A stretch of 64,000 nt of DNA from Toxotes chatareus (lineage: Eukaryota > Chordata > Actinopteri > Toxotidae). The position numbers and the translations under genes are program-made. The stretch covers positions 4,426,001 through 4,490,000 of the forward strand of contig CM028895.1 in NCBI GenBank assembly GCA_016801885.1, in the 5' to 3' direction. The notes below the pieces were generated by a model. The model saw nothing but the letters and a program-made list of their open reading frames with translations. It had not been told where the DNA came from and ran no database searches. Positions within the stretch are counted from its first letter, which is position 1, and every line of letters starts with the position of its first letter. Of this stretch, positions 57,401 to 64,000 are shown one piece after another.

Positions 57401-60400
57401 CAAAAACATTTGCAGAGATATCCGCCAATCAAATTTTTGCAAGACTGAGCGTTCACACAGGGATTTTCTGCACACTCATTTGCATCTGTGAAGGCAGAAG
57501 GCAGAAGGAGACCCAGACCATCAATTGAAACAAACCAAGGAAAGTACAGGGAGCAAGAAAAGAGACCAGAAATTCATGCCTTTGAAACCAGAGTTTTGGG
57601 AAATTTGGATTGATAAATGACCAACAATTACCTGCTCAACAAAATGGTTAAAGTATCTATCAAGTGAATGATTTAATAGACAAATCATTTCATTTCCATT
57701 TTCCTTGCAATACAAACAACCACAGCCCTGTTTGTTGACTGACACTTTGACCACCTCTAAAGACATCAAAAGTGTTACAACAAAGAAAACCACTGCTGCT
57801 CAAATATTCAATGGGAGAGGGGGGGCACTCCGCAGGGAGTCCGGCTGTGCTCACTCACACACCTGTCCTCCCTCTGAAACCAAACACTCCATGCACCCAC
57901 ACCCATCGCCAGGTAAGACAGGAGGCCAATGGCTGCGTGTAAACTGAGATCTGAGCTGGTAAGATGACACTGAACTCTTGGGATCTCTTTCCTATCTTCA
58001 CCCCCCCCCCCCTCACCCCAGCCCAAACACACACATAAACCCCAACTTTGCTTACTGGTCGTAATCCATTTCCTGGCTTCACGCCGGTCACGTCCGCCCG
58101 TCGGAATGAGAGCGATATAGAAACGAATGCCACCGCCAGCGACAAACAAACAGCCGGATATAGACACACTAGTAGCTCATAAAGTCATTGAGAAAAAACG
58201 CACAGAGCTGTGGGCAGCTGCTGGCTCGTTCAGGATATTGACAACTTGTACGCTGGCCATGGGGCTCAGGTTGCTGCTTGCCAACTTTAATGCCAAAATA
58301 CAGTTATCCAGAGCACTGAGCTATGCTGCATGTGCCTCAGAGGCCATTTATTTCTTTTAGGAAATGGAAAAAAAAAAACAGGAAAGAAATGGCCGCAAGC
58401 GCACATCTCCGCTGTGAAATGAAGAGTTGTTTGCCAAAAAACACACATCCTAAAAACAAAAATGCTGTTCTTGTGTGTGCACGTGTATATCAAGGTTGAA
58501 AACTTACCTATCTGGCAGGTCTTTCCTTTCCACTGAGGGGGGCACACACACTTAAAGCCGTCCTCCCGGTCGATACAGGTTCCGCCCCGAGCACATGGAT
58601 TGGACGCACACTCATCCACATCTGGGAAAACACACACACATTTCAACTCACAACGTGGCCGATTTAAAGAAAGTGCTGAACTTTACAATGATACAGAACA
58701 AAGGGTTAGAAAGATTACACTGTTTTCATCAGTCTCTGTGAATAAGACGGTCAAAGAGTGCAATAAGGACAGAGATGAGAGGTAAGAGATTAGAGCTTTG
58801 GTGTTTAAGTACTGAGAGTCATGACTAATGAATTAATTCAATTCAGTTATCTTCAAGTGAAGGCTGGTGGCTGGTCATCAGGAGTCAGTTAATAATACAG
58901 AGGAAAACCGACAACGCGGGGGAAGAAGGAGGGGAGGTGATTGAAATTAGCACAGCGACTCACTGTTGGCACAGGTCAGACCGCCCCAACCCGGCGGACA
59001 CTGGCACTCGAACCCTGTAGGAACCTCGTGGCACGTACCACCGTTGGCGCAGGGATCGGACACACAGGCGTGATCGGCTGATGAAGGGGGGGCACAGATC
59101 CAGATATTGCAATATTAATATAAATATTACAATTATGCTAACTTTGTCATGATACAGGCTTTGCCTCACTAAATATGTTTCCAATACCGCTATAGTTTGT
59201 ATATCAGACATGAAAATTCAACCTGGTAGAACAGGGGGAATGAAGCTGACAGGGATGAAGCGGAAAGAGACAACACTGTACATGAGATAAGGGCCATCCT
59301 GACTGAACAAAAATAGTTCTCTCTCACCTATCTGACAGGTCTTGCCGGAGTAGCCCTGTGGACAGGCGCAGTAGTACTCATCTGGTTCAGTGTTCATGCA
59401 GGTTCCTCCGTTGACACAAGGCTGGTGGCGACCGCAGTAATTCAGATCTGGAGGAGACCAGGAGAAAGATACATTTAAAGATGCTGAGATACTAACACGG
59501 TAATCAGCGTTTTATATTTTTGCCTCTCTGAATCCTCTGTTGGTAATAAGGACCGTGATCACAATGATCTTGTACAACGATTTGAGACCAAAAGTGAAAA
59601 CAAACACTGTTGTCCAGCTGTATAGGCACCTTTTAAAGTGCCATCAGTGTTCCCGATAAGGATAAGAAATAAAATATCTATATACACTTTAAAAACCTCT
59701 GGAGCAAACTTCCAATGTCAGCGGCAACTGTGCCTTCAGACTTTGCTAACTGGATAGACCATGTGAGAAAGCGCTTTGCTTGTTTCACCATTTATCTGGT
59801 TGGTGCCAGGATTTCCCAGGAGGCTTGTCGGGAGTCAAGCTATCAGCTGTGACAGGAAGCACCAAATGTTTTCTTGACCACTCTGCTTATGATATGATTT
59901 TGAAGTTTTACGGCACTGTATTTACAGGATAAAGTCACCATCAGTTACCATTTAGAGCAGTTTCTCTTTCAGTTACTATTCAGTTATGGACTCTTAGCAA
60001 TGAGAGCCCTGTTATTTGGCATACTAAGAACTATTAGTATCCATTACATTTTTTTGTCCCTTGTCTTCTTCATTATCTGCAGTTTATTTTCCATGCTATA
60101 TACAAAGTAAGCTCAACTAAACCCTATTTGATCCCTGCACACCACCCTTAGGCTAAAGGCCAGGTCGCCCTAAAGGCTGGTAAATAAATGAGCAGGGATC
60201 TGTCTCCACTCGGGATCTTAGGACCCGTTCTCATCCCCCGAAGAGCCTTCAGTGACGAAGGGATGTGGTGGGATCGAGTGTCCCCGCTGCTGCTCGGATC
60301 ACACAGGCAGTAAAACTATCCAGCTGCTGTTCTTCTCGGAGAGAACGCAGAGTAAAGAGAATTCAGACCTTGTATAAAGGCAGTTTCTTTGAATCCATGT

Positions 60401-63400
60401 AAAATGGAACATATTAATGAACCGAAAACCTGTGTCTGTGATTCAGTTTTCGTAGCAACGTGACATTCACAGCATACTGAAATCACCTCTGTAATGATGA
60501 TTTTCGTTATTTTGACGATTGTTTTTTTTTTTAATTAGCCGATAAAATGTTCCATCTATAAAATGTCAGACGTTACGGAAAATGCCCTCCACCTTTCTCA
60601 ATGAAATTGCTCTCTTCATCTGTCCAATGACTCCAAAGATATTCAGTTCACTATCACTTGAGAAAAAGAAAAGCTGCTAATTCTCACAGTTGAGAAACTG
60701 CAAAGATCAAAAGTTTGCACATTTAACTGATAATCACAATACTTATCAATACAATATCAATGTTCTATCAACGGACTACATGATTACCTGACAAATTGTT
60801 TCAACTCTAATCAGCTGAGTGACAGGACGAGATAAAATCATAAACTATGCTTCCTAAACTAAATATGCCTCCATTGCACTTTAATGTGTTTGAAGCTTAA
60901 AGACAATTTAAAATTTACTTTCCACGTTTTAAAACCCCTCAGTAGAAGAGAAAGATGCTGCAAGCAAGGAAACAAAAGGCCTTCTTAAGCTAATGAAAAG
61001 CTAATGACAGAGCAGAATTACTATCACAGCATTTTTCATGGTGATATGTTGCCTCTTCAAAAGTTGTTTCTCTTGCATCTCTGCTCTGAGTAGCTTGCTT
61101 ACTTGTGACTCATCAAATACAGGCAACTGTAGCTGGAGGGGACGTGCAGGACGAAAGTGAGGACTGTGCCAGAGTCTTGTGTGGGAGGTGATGAAACTAC
61201 AAAACAAAACAAAAGGTATGAAACTTTTCCATACCTTTATCGCACAGCAGGCCGCCCCAGTTCCTCTCACAATTGCACTGCCAGGGGAGGTTGCAGGTCC
61301 CGTGGATGCATCCAGGAAAGAGCATACATTCATCACAGAATTGGCCCTGCCAGCCGTAGTTACACCTGTCAAACACAGATGTCAAAACATGACTGTAAAT
61401 CATTTCCTTCTTCTAATCCCTCTCCCTGCTCTGTAAAAAAAAAAGTTTTAAAGGTCTAAGGTTAAAAAAATAAGCTTTGAAAGACTTGTTTAGTGCTTTT
61501 AACAGAGGGTGTATTAAAATGTTGAAATCTGCAACTATACACAGCCTCCTAGTCACAGTAACTTCAATTATGAAATATCTTTTGGAGATATCAACTTGCA
61601 TAACTTCCTGTTGCTGGTGAAGATGCATCCAAGAGAAATAAAGTCTATCAAACCTGACATGATTTGCGATGTTCTTTTTAAATCAGTGAAACATAAACAT
61701 GAGTCTGTTTTCTGAAAGCAGATCATTTCAGGTTTCAGGTTTCAGGTCTGAATAGCTTTTATTTAAGCCCAGTGAGAAGCTGCCACAAGACAGTAAGTTT
61801 TCAAAAGTGAAGTTTTTTTTTTATGCACAATTACAAATCATGAGAAAAAAAAAACATTTTAACAACGTCTGTGTGAGGGAGGTTGGAAGAATTTCTGAAG
61901 ATGCTCATTGGGCCCTGATTGAGACCACAGGAGCAAATAAATGTGCAAAAACTGAAGTCTAGTTGTGGCTGAATTGAGTCCTTGGATGCAACCTGGTCAA
62001 CAGTGGAAACACACCTAATACTGTATCTGCTCTTGCGTCAACCCATCCAAAGGCCTCCTGCCAACTAATCTTAGTGAAGGGTGACATTCCAGGGCAGGAG
62101 GGGTTAAGAATACTTCCAGCGGCTCCCGTGCTTGGGTTGGAGTCTGGGGTTGGGGGTGGGGCGGGGGGCTATGAGGGTGGTACGGCGGTTCTGGGTGCAA
62201 GTGGCTGGAGACGGCGGCGTGTATACACGCCTGCAGCTTCATGACAGCACTCGGCTATTCCAAGGCTGTGGTGTCGTCGAGCCAGCTGTCTTGTCAATTG
62301 ACTGCTATTTTGAGTCTCCTGCAGACGGCACCGCTGCCTCTCTGAGAGACCAGGCCTTCAGAAATCTCTGCCTGCCATTCTCAGGCTGGAGGGGCGGCGG
62401 GGAATACATGTCACGCTTCTCTCACTGCATGTGATTAGCCTCAGAGGGTCTGGCAGCAATGTAGAGATAACACTAACGGGACTTTAGAAAGCAAACTCGG
62501 CTACTGCCTCAGAATCAAAAGCGTCAGTCTGCGGTTGAATTCTTGGCCATATCAGTATCACGATTACTCATTAAATCCCTACGGGTACAGGCACGATGCT
62601 TCTTTTGAGCTGGATTCCAGCATCTTGGCACTTTGACATGGCGAAGGTTGCAAAACGCTCAGAGTGGTGAAAAATGTGTTGCACTGCTTACCCAAGTGAT
62701 TCTTGGGACACGGCAAGCCTCTGACAAATATGCCAGAACAAGTCTAATGTGTGCTAATAAAACCCCTAAATGCAGAATCGTAACAACAGGCAAGTACCAG
62801 CTTTTGTGTTTCTTAAAAGCCAGTGGCGAATGGGGCAAAGCCCATAAAACTGTGAGGAAATAAAGGGAATGAAAGGAGATGGCAAGGGATTTAATGCCAG
62901 CTTTCTGTGACCTGAGGCTTCATTAAATTCATGCCACTGCAGGAAGAGTCTTTACTGCCGCTCCTCTATTCATGTCACTTTTCCTGTTGACTGGAACTTG
63001 ACATTTCATAAGAATAAGGTGCTTCCCTCTGTTGCCTGTCTGCTAACTGGAATAAGGATGCAGCCTGCTGATCGACGCAGACACAGAAAAATGTGAAACG
63101 GTTTCCTAAAACTGGTCATTCCCTGCTATTCCTCGGCTGCGAGCCAAAACCTTTTTCCTAATAATGGGAGGCAAGCGTCTCTTTGCATCCGGCAGATGGG
63201 AGGGAGATTTACAAATGACAACGGGATGTACCACATCCTGAAAACGTGGAGATTTCGGGCCATTGCACATCACTTTATCTAACTCTCGTTTCCACTTTGG
63301 GAAATGTACATAACACAGTGGGATATTCATTTCCTCTCCGGCCCCCTGCCCTTCAAGGAGGACTGCAATGCGGATGGGGAGGGGATATGACAATTCCCAG

Positions 63401-63885
63401 CACGTTTACAGTGGTCAAATTCACACACCGACAACTCCCTTTCTTCGGTACGAGCCGCGGAGAGCTGATGAGATGCTTGGTATTCTGTGGAGGATTTCGG
63501 GTGGCTAAAAATACAAGACGGCAGGCGTGGTATTGCCCTTTTCTTTTGAACCGAAGTGGAGATGCCCACAAGGGAAGGAAAGGCTGAAGCAAACACACAA
63601 CAGGCTTTGACAAGTGAAGGTGCCTCCGCTCTGCATCTTATGGGCATTTGGACTGAGTATTGGTCTAATTCTGAATAAGTCAAACAACACTGCAACTATA
63701 TGAAAAATATGACGGTGATCGAAACGCGAAGCAGCAGGGAACGTAACGATCCTGCAAAAAAAAAAAAAGTCTGAACCGTCACATTTCTCTCTATGAAAGA
63801 GGAAGATGTTCCTGTTAATCTTACTTGCATTCCCCTGGGACAGTGCAGCTGCCATGTAACAGGTTGCAGCCTTGCATGCAGATTG
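47955..63885 (-). CDS. jag2: Jagged-2 Notch ligand (jag2), exons 5-26
   Basis: Single-pass membrane ligand that activates Notch receptors on adjacent cells. The 22 exons here encode about 1022 residues from within EGF repeat 1 to the stop: sixteen EGF repeats, a cysteine-rich VWC-like region, a transmembrane helix (YLVPLLCVVFCLLCLFCIIV) and a cytoplasmic tail of about 150 residues. Exon lengths (61, 131, 120, 114, 114, 114, 47, 174 and so on) match those I recall for JAG1, exons 13, 14 and 25 differing only by multiples of three. VWWTRKRRKERERS after the membrane is the JAG2, not JAG1, signature. Exons 1-4 (signal peptide, MNNL, DSL) are beyond the right edge. Fish have jag2a and jag2b; this copy is not resolved. 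Confidence 0.96.
48615..48762 (-). CDS. jag2: jag2 exon 25, juxtamembrane region
   Basis: 148 nt, acceptor ttggttttcag. Two overlapping donors follow: CTCA/GTGGGT (used here, in phase with exon 26) and AGTGG/GTGAGT (stronger, but out of phase). Reads PDHSLIQKVASAIEGTL and LAVTEVKVETQVM. Confidence 0.88.
48763..49227 (-). other. jag2 intron 24
   Basis: 465 bp, nothing recognised. Confidence 0.8.
49228..49359 (-). CDS. jag2: jag2 exon 24, juxtamembrane region
   Basis: 132 nt, acceptor cgcttatgcag, donor CTATA/GTAAGT. Reads TTVENICFELRYLPDIRV and LLLLCDLSHSNQDAVEVAI. Confidence 0.93.
49471..49728 (-). CDS. jag2: jag2 exon 23, cysteine-rich region
   Basis: 258 nt, acceptor ctgtgacaccag, donor CCACCA/GTGAGT. 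Reads VLCGRRPCLLQ, QSCPAGRECLKHS, HLDNSCVRITLVFNRDKVP. Confidence 0.94.
49729..50204 (-). other. jag2 intron 22
   Basis: 476 bp, largely occupied by a ggctgcaact-family repeat fragment at 49843-50000 (tagggctgcatctattttcatta; aaagccaaggtaatgtcttt). Confidence 0.7.
50205..50320 (-). CDS. jag2: jag2 exon 22, cysteine-rich region
   Basis: 116 nt, acceptor tgtgtacctag, donor CTAAG/GTAACA. Reads IGIGKTCHYAGLQFPHGS and CNNCHCINGKVDCTK, the VWC-like start. Confidence 0.94.
50468..50581 (-). CDS. jag2: jag2 exon 21, EGF16
   Basis: 114 nt, acceptor cttcccttcacag, donor AGAGT/GTAAAT. Reads INECQSSPCAYGATCVDE and CICPLGRTGGRCQE. Confidence 0.95.
50582..51363 (-). other. jag2 intron 20
   Basis: 782 bp, nothing recognised. 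Confidence 0.8.
51364..51449 (-). CDS. jag2: jag2 exon 20, EGF15
   Basis: 86 nt, acceptor tttcctttctcag, donor ATCA/GTGAGT. Reads YNGGICVDGVNWFRCEC and APGFAGPDCRI, nearly identical to JAG2 of mammals. Confidence 0.96.
51450..51971 (-). other. jag2 intron 19
   Basis: 522 bp with a TG microsatellite at 51533-51558 and a C/T-rich stretch at 51620-51840 that leaves open frames without support. Confidence 0.8.
51533..51558. repeat. (TG)n microsatellite
   Basis: Uninterrupted TG run in jag2 intron 19. Confidence 0.9.
51972..51999 (-). CDS. jag2: jag2 exon 19, 28-nt micro-exon, start of EGF15
   Basis: Acceptor cttcaacag, donor CCATG/GTATGC. Encodes INDCNPHP plus split codons. The 28-nt size is conserved in JAG1. 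Confidence 0.93.
52000..52376 (-). other. jag2 intron 18
   Basis: 377 bp, A/C-rich near 52180; nothing recognised. Confidence 0.8.
52377..52493 (-). CDS. jag2: jag2 exon 18, EGF14
   Basis: 117 nt, acceptor ctttccacag, donor TCAGA/GTCAGT. Reads KNSTCASSPCSNGGTC and CICKDGWEGPTCDQ. Confidence 0.95.
52494..52812 (-). other. jag2 intron 17
   Basis: 319 bp; AT dinucleotide-rich stretch near 52655-52700, otherwise nothing recognised. Confidence 0.8.
52813..52926 (-). CDS. jag2: jag2 exon 17, EGF13
   Basis: 114 nt, acceptor tcctcgtcag, donor ACACAG/GTGAGG. Reads RQCDATTCSNGGTCYDHG and CACPPGWGGNTC. Confidence 0.94.
53151..53264 (-). CDS. jag2: jag2 exon 16, EGF12
   Basis: 114 nt, acceptor caccgtcag, donor TTCCC/GTGAGT. 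Reads VNECRHNPCKNGGRCVDL and CADNWKGKTCHS. Confidence 0.95.
53449..53562 (-). CDS. jag2: jag2 exon 15, EGF11
   Basis: 114 nt, acceptor ctgtttcag, donor CCAGA/GTGAGT. Reads INDCINSPCGNGGTCIDG and CFCPDGWEGRLC. Confidence 0.95.
53713..53874 (-). CDS. jag2: jag2 exon 14, EGF10 (atypical long loop)
   Basis: 162 nt, acceptor attttctcacag, donor GAGA/GTAAGA. Reads VIDSCTVAVATNDSSG and CGPRGRCISQPAGNFTC, the long first loop typical of Jagged EGF10. Confidence 0.95.
53970..54132 (-). CDS. jag2: jag2 exon 13, EGF9, four codons longer than JAG1
   Basis: 163 nt, acceptor gatctccacag, donor TCAAG/GTGACT. Starts IPTWSPSDSCNPNPCKN, where JAG1 has five residues before the first Cys; ends CERLKEDCQTTPCQ. 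The nearer acceptor cccatcag gives the wrong phase. Confidence 0.85.
54133..56600 (-). other. jag2 intron 12
   Basis: 2.47 kb, the longest intron in the window together with intron 5. Contains the perfect 25-bp hairpin at 54200-54255. No transposon ends or exons recognised. Confidence 0.75.
54200..54255. repeat. Perfect 25-bp hairpin in jag2 intron 12
   Basis: Arms 54200-54224 and 54231-54255 are exact reverse complements (core gttaacacaacactgacatt) separated by six bases, aaaatg. It lies 68 bp inside the intron from the exon-13 acceptor. AT-rich with no obvious target duplication. Confidence 0.95.
56601..56774 (-). CDS. jag2: jag2 exon 12, EGF7 end and EGF8
   Basis: 174 nt, acceptor ctgcttccttcag, donor GTGAG/GTGAGT. 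Reads GGYHCLCPPGFTGAHCE, then CYSMPCLNGGQC and CECPPEFAGQLCE. Confidence 0.96.
56869..56915 (-). CDS. jag2: jag2 exon 11, first half of EGF7
   Basis: 47 nt, acceptor gtcctcttcag, donor CAAG/GTATGA. Reads LSGCHGQCQNGATCK. The same tiny exon exists in JAG1. Confidence 0.93.
56916..57371 (-). other. jag2 intron 10
   Basis: Two copies of aactgggcatgca about 32 bp apart (57128, 57160); otherwise plain. Confidence 0.75.
57372..57485 (-). CDS. jag2: jag2 exon 10, EGF6
   Basis: 114 nt, acceptor tgccttcacag, donor CATCA/GTCAGT, a less common but valid donor fixed by phase and length. Reads ANECAENPCVNAQSCKNL and GWSGQNC. Confidence 0.94.
57486..58507 (-). other. jag2 intron 9
   Basis: 1.0 kb with a 12-base C run at about 58001-58012. 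The overlapping open frames at 57808-58169 have no support. Confidence 0.75.
58508..58621 (-). CDS. jag2: jag2 exon 9, EGF5 (calcium-binding)
   Basis: 114 nt, acceptor gttttcccag, donor ATAG/GTAAGT. Begins VDECASNPCARGG, with the D/E residues and Asn typical of calcium-binding EGF repeats. Confidence 0.96.
   Translation of the reverse strand: MWMSVRPIHVLGAEPVSTGRTALSVCAPLSGKERPAR
58622..58963 (-). other. jag2 intron 8
   Basis: 342 bp, nothing recognised. Confidence 0.8.
58964..59077 (-). CDS. jag2: jag2 exon 8, EGF4
   Basis: 114 nt, acceptor cttcatcag, donor CAACA/GTGAGT. Reads DHACVSDPCANGGTCHEV and CQCPPGWGGLTC. Confidence 0.95.
59328..59447 (-). CDS. jag2: jag2 exon 7, EGF3
   Basis: 120 nt, acceptor gtctcctccag, donor ATAG/GTGAGA. 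Reads LNYCGRHQPCVNGGTC and YYCACPQGYSGKTC. Confidence 0.95.
59448..61234 (-). other. jag2 intron 6
   Basis: 1.79 kb. Contains a long decayed copy of the ggctgcaact repeat (60505-60810) and a GC-richer stretch at 60130-60350 of unknown nature. Confidence 0.75.
60505..60810 (+). repeat. Dispersed teleost repeat (ggctgcaact family), long copy
   Basis: ttcgttattttgacgatt, ctataaaatgtcagacg, tgactccaaagatattcagtt, ctcacagttgagaaactgcaa, ttaactgataatcac, ttgtttcaactctaatc. Same motif order as the copy at 20401. Confidence 0.65.
61235..61365 (-). CDS. jag2: jag2 exon 6, EGF1 end and EGF2
   Basis: 131 nt, acceptor gtttgacag, donor ATAAAG/GTATGG. Reads CNYGWQGQFCDECMLFPGC, then CNCERNWGGLLCDK. Confidence 0.95.
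61366..63824 (-). other. jag2 intron 5
   Basis: 2.46 kb. The only recognisable content is a GC-rich stretch at about 62120-62240. Long open frames near 63246-63695 are not supported. Confidence 0.75.
63825..63885 (-). CDS. jag2: jag2 exon 5, start of EGF1
   Basis: 61 nt, acceptor with T run then cag, donor TGCAA/GTAAGA. Reads ICMQGCNLLHGSCTVPGEC. The preceding exon with DSL lies outside. Confidence 0.93.
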
Positions 63886-64000
63886 CTGAAAAAAAAAGCA
63901 AAAAGACAGAGAGAAGTAATTGTATGTATCATTATATTCATTCTCATGAAAACATATTCTTAAAAAACAAAGAGAGAGGAGGGAGGGACCAACGTGGAAA

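Noticed and set aside
57808..58169. Frames of 119 and 104 codons in jag2 intron 9
   Set aside because: Inside an intron with a C run; no family recognised.
62015..62434. Pro-rich and Gly-rich frames in jag2 intron 5
   Set aside because: Low-complexity G-rich DNA; intron of a well-defined gene.

Overview
The window is nuclear DNA of a teleost fish, most likely a spiny-rayed (percomorph) species. It holds three multi-exon vertebrate genes with canonical GT/AG introns. The gaps carry fish-type repeats: Tc1/mariner copies, hAT-like and THAP-bearing elements, several short dispersed families and CA/TG microsatellites. No prokaryotic feature is present.

Layout from left to right. (1) 1-1985 is a tandem array of about 25 copies of an AT-rich unit near 77 bp that runs off the left edge; it is closed by a hairpin and lies in an intron. 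(2) 2135-2667 (+) holds the last two coding exons of a nesprin-2 gene (syne2), ending in a complete KASH domain with the SUN-binding PPPT tail. (3) 6383-13480 (-) holds all eight coding exons of estrogen receptor beta (esr2); a probable non-coding first exon and promoter lie near 18907-19070. syne2 and esr2 are convergent, as SYNE2 and ESR2 are neighbours in human. (4) 19.1-46.5 kb is a gene desert with a nearly intact Tc1 element (23669-25269), two Tc1 relics, a THAP-domain element (39181-40106), a foldback hAT-like MITE (40201-40472) and many short fish repeats. (5) 47955-63885 (-) holds coding exons 5-26 of a Jagged-2 Notch ligand (jag2): sixteen EGF repeats, the cysteine-rich VWC-like region, the transmembrane segment and the cytoplasmic tail. 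The signal peptide, MNNL and DSL exons lie beyond the right edge.

The three genes do not form a pathway. SYNE2 anchors the nuclear envelope, ESR2 is a ligand-activated transcription factor and JAG2 is a membrane Notch ligand. In human, ESR2/SYNE2 and JAG2 are on the same chromosome arm but far apart, so the close linkage here is a synteny point.

The most notable oddities are: an apparent reading-frame break in the esr2 exon carrying zinc finger 1, with an in-frame alternative splice acceptor 25 nt downstream; a perfect 25-bp hairpin in a jag2 intron; the intronic satellite with its terminal hairpin; and the adjacent THAP element, foldback MITE and candidate minus-strand promoter at 39.2-41.1 kb. 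I found no undescribed protein system. Exon coordinates were derived by reading splice sites and phases by hand and by remembered family exon lengths, not by alignment.
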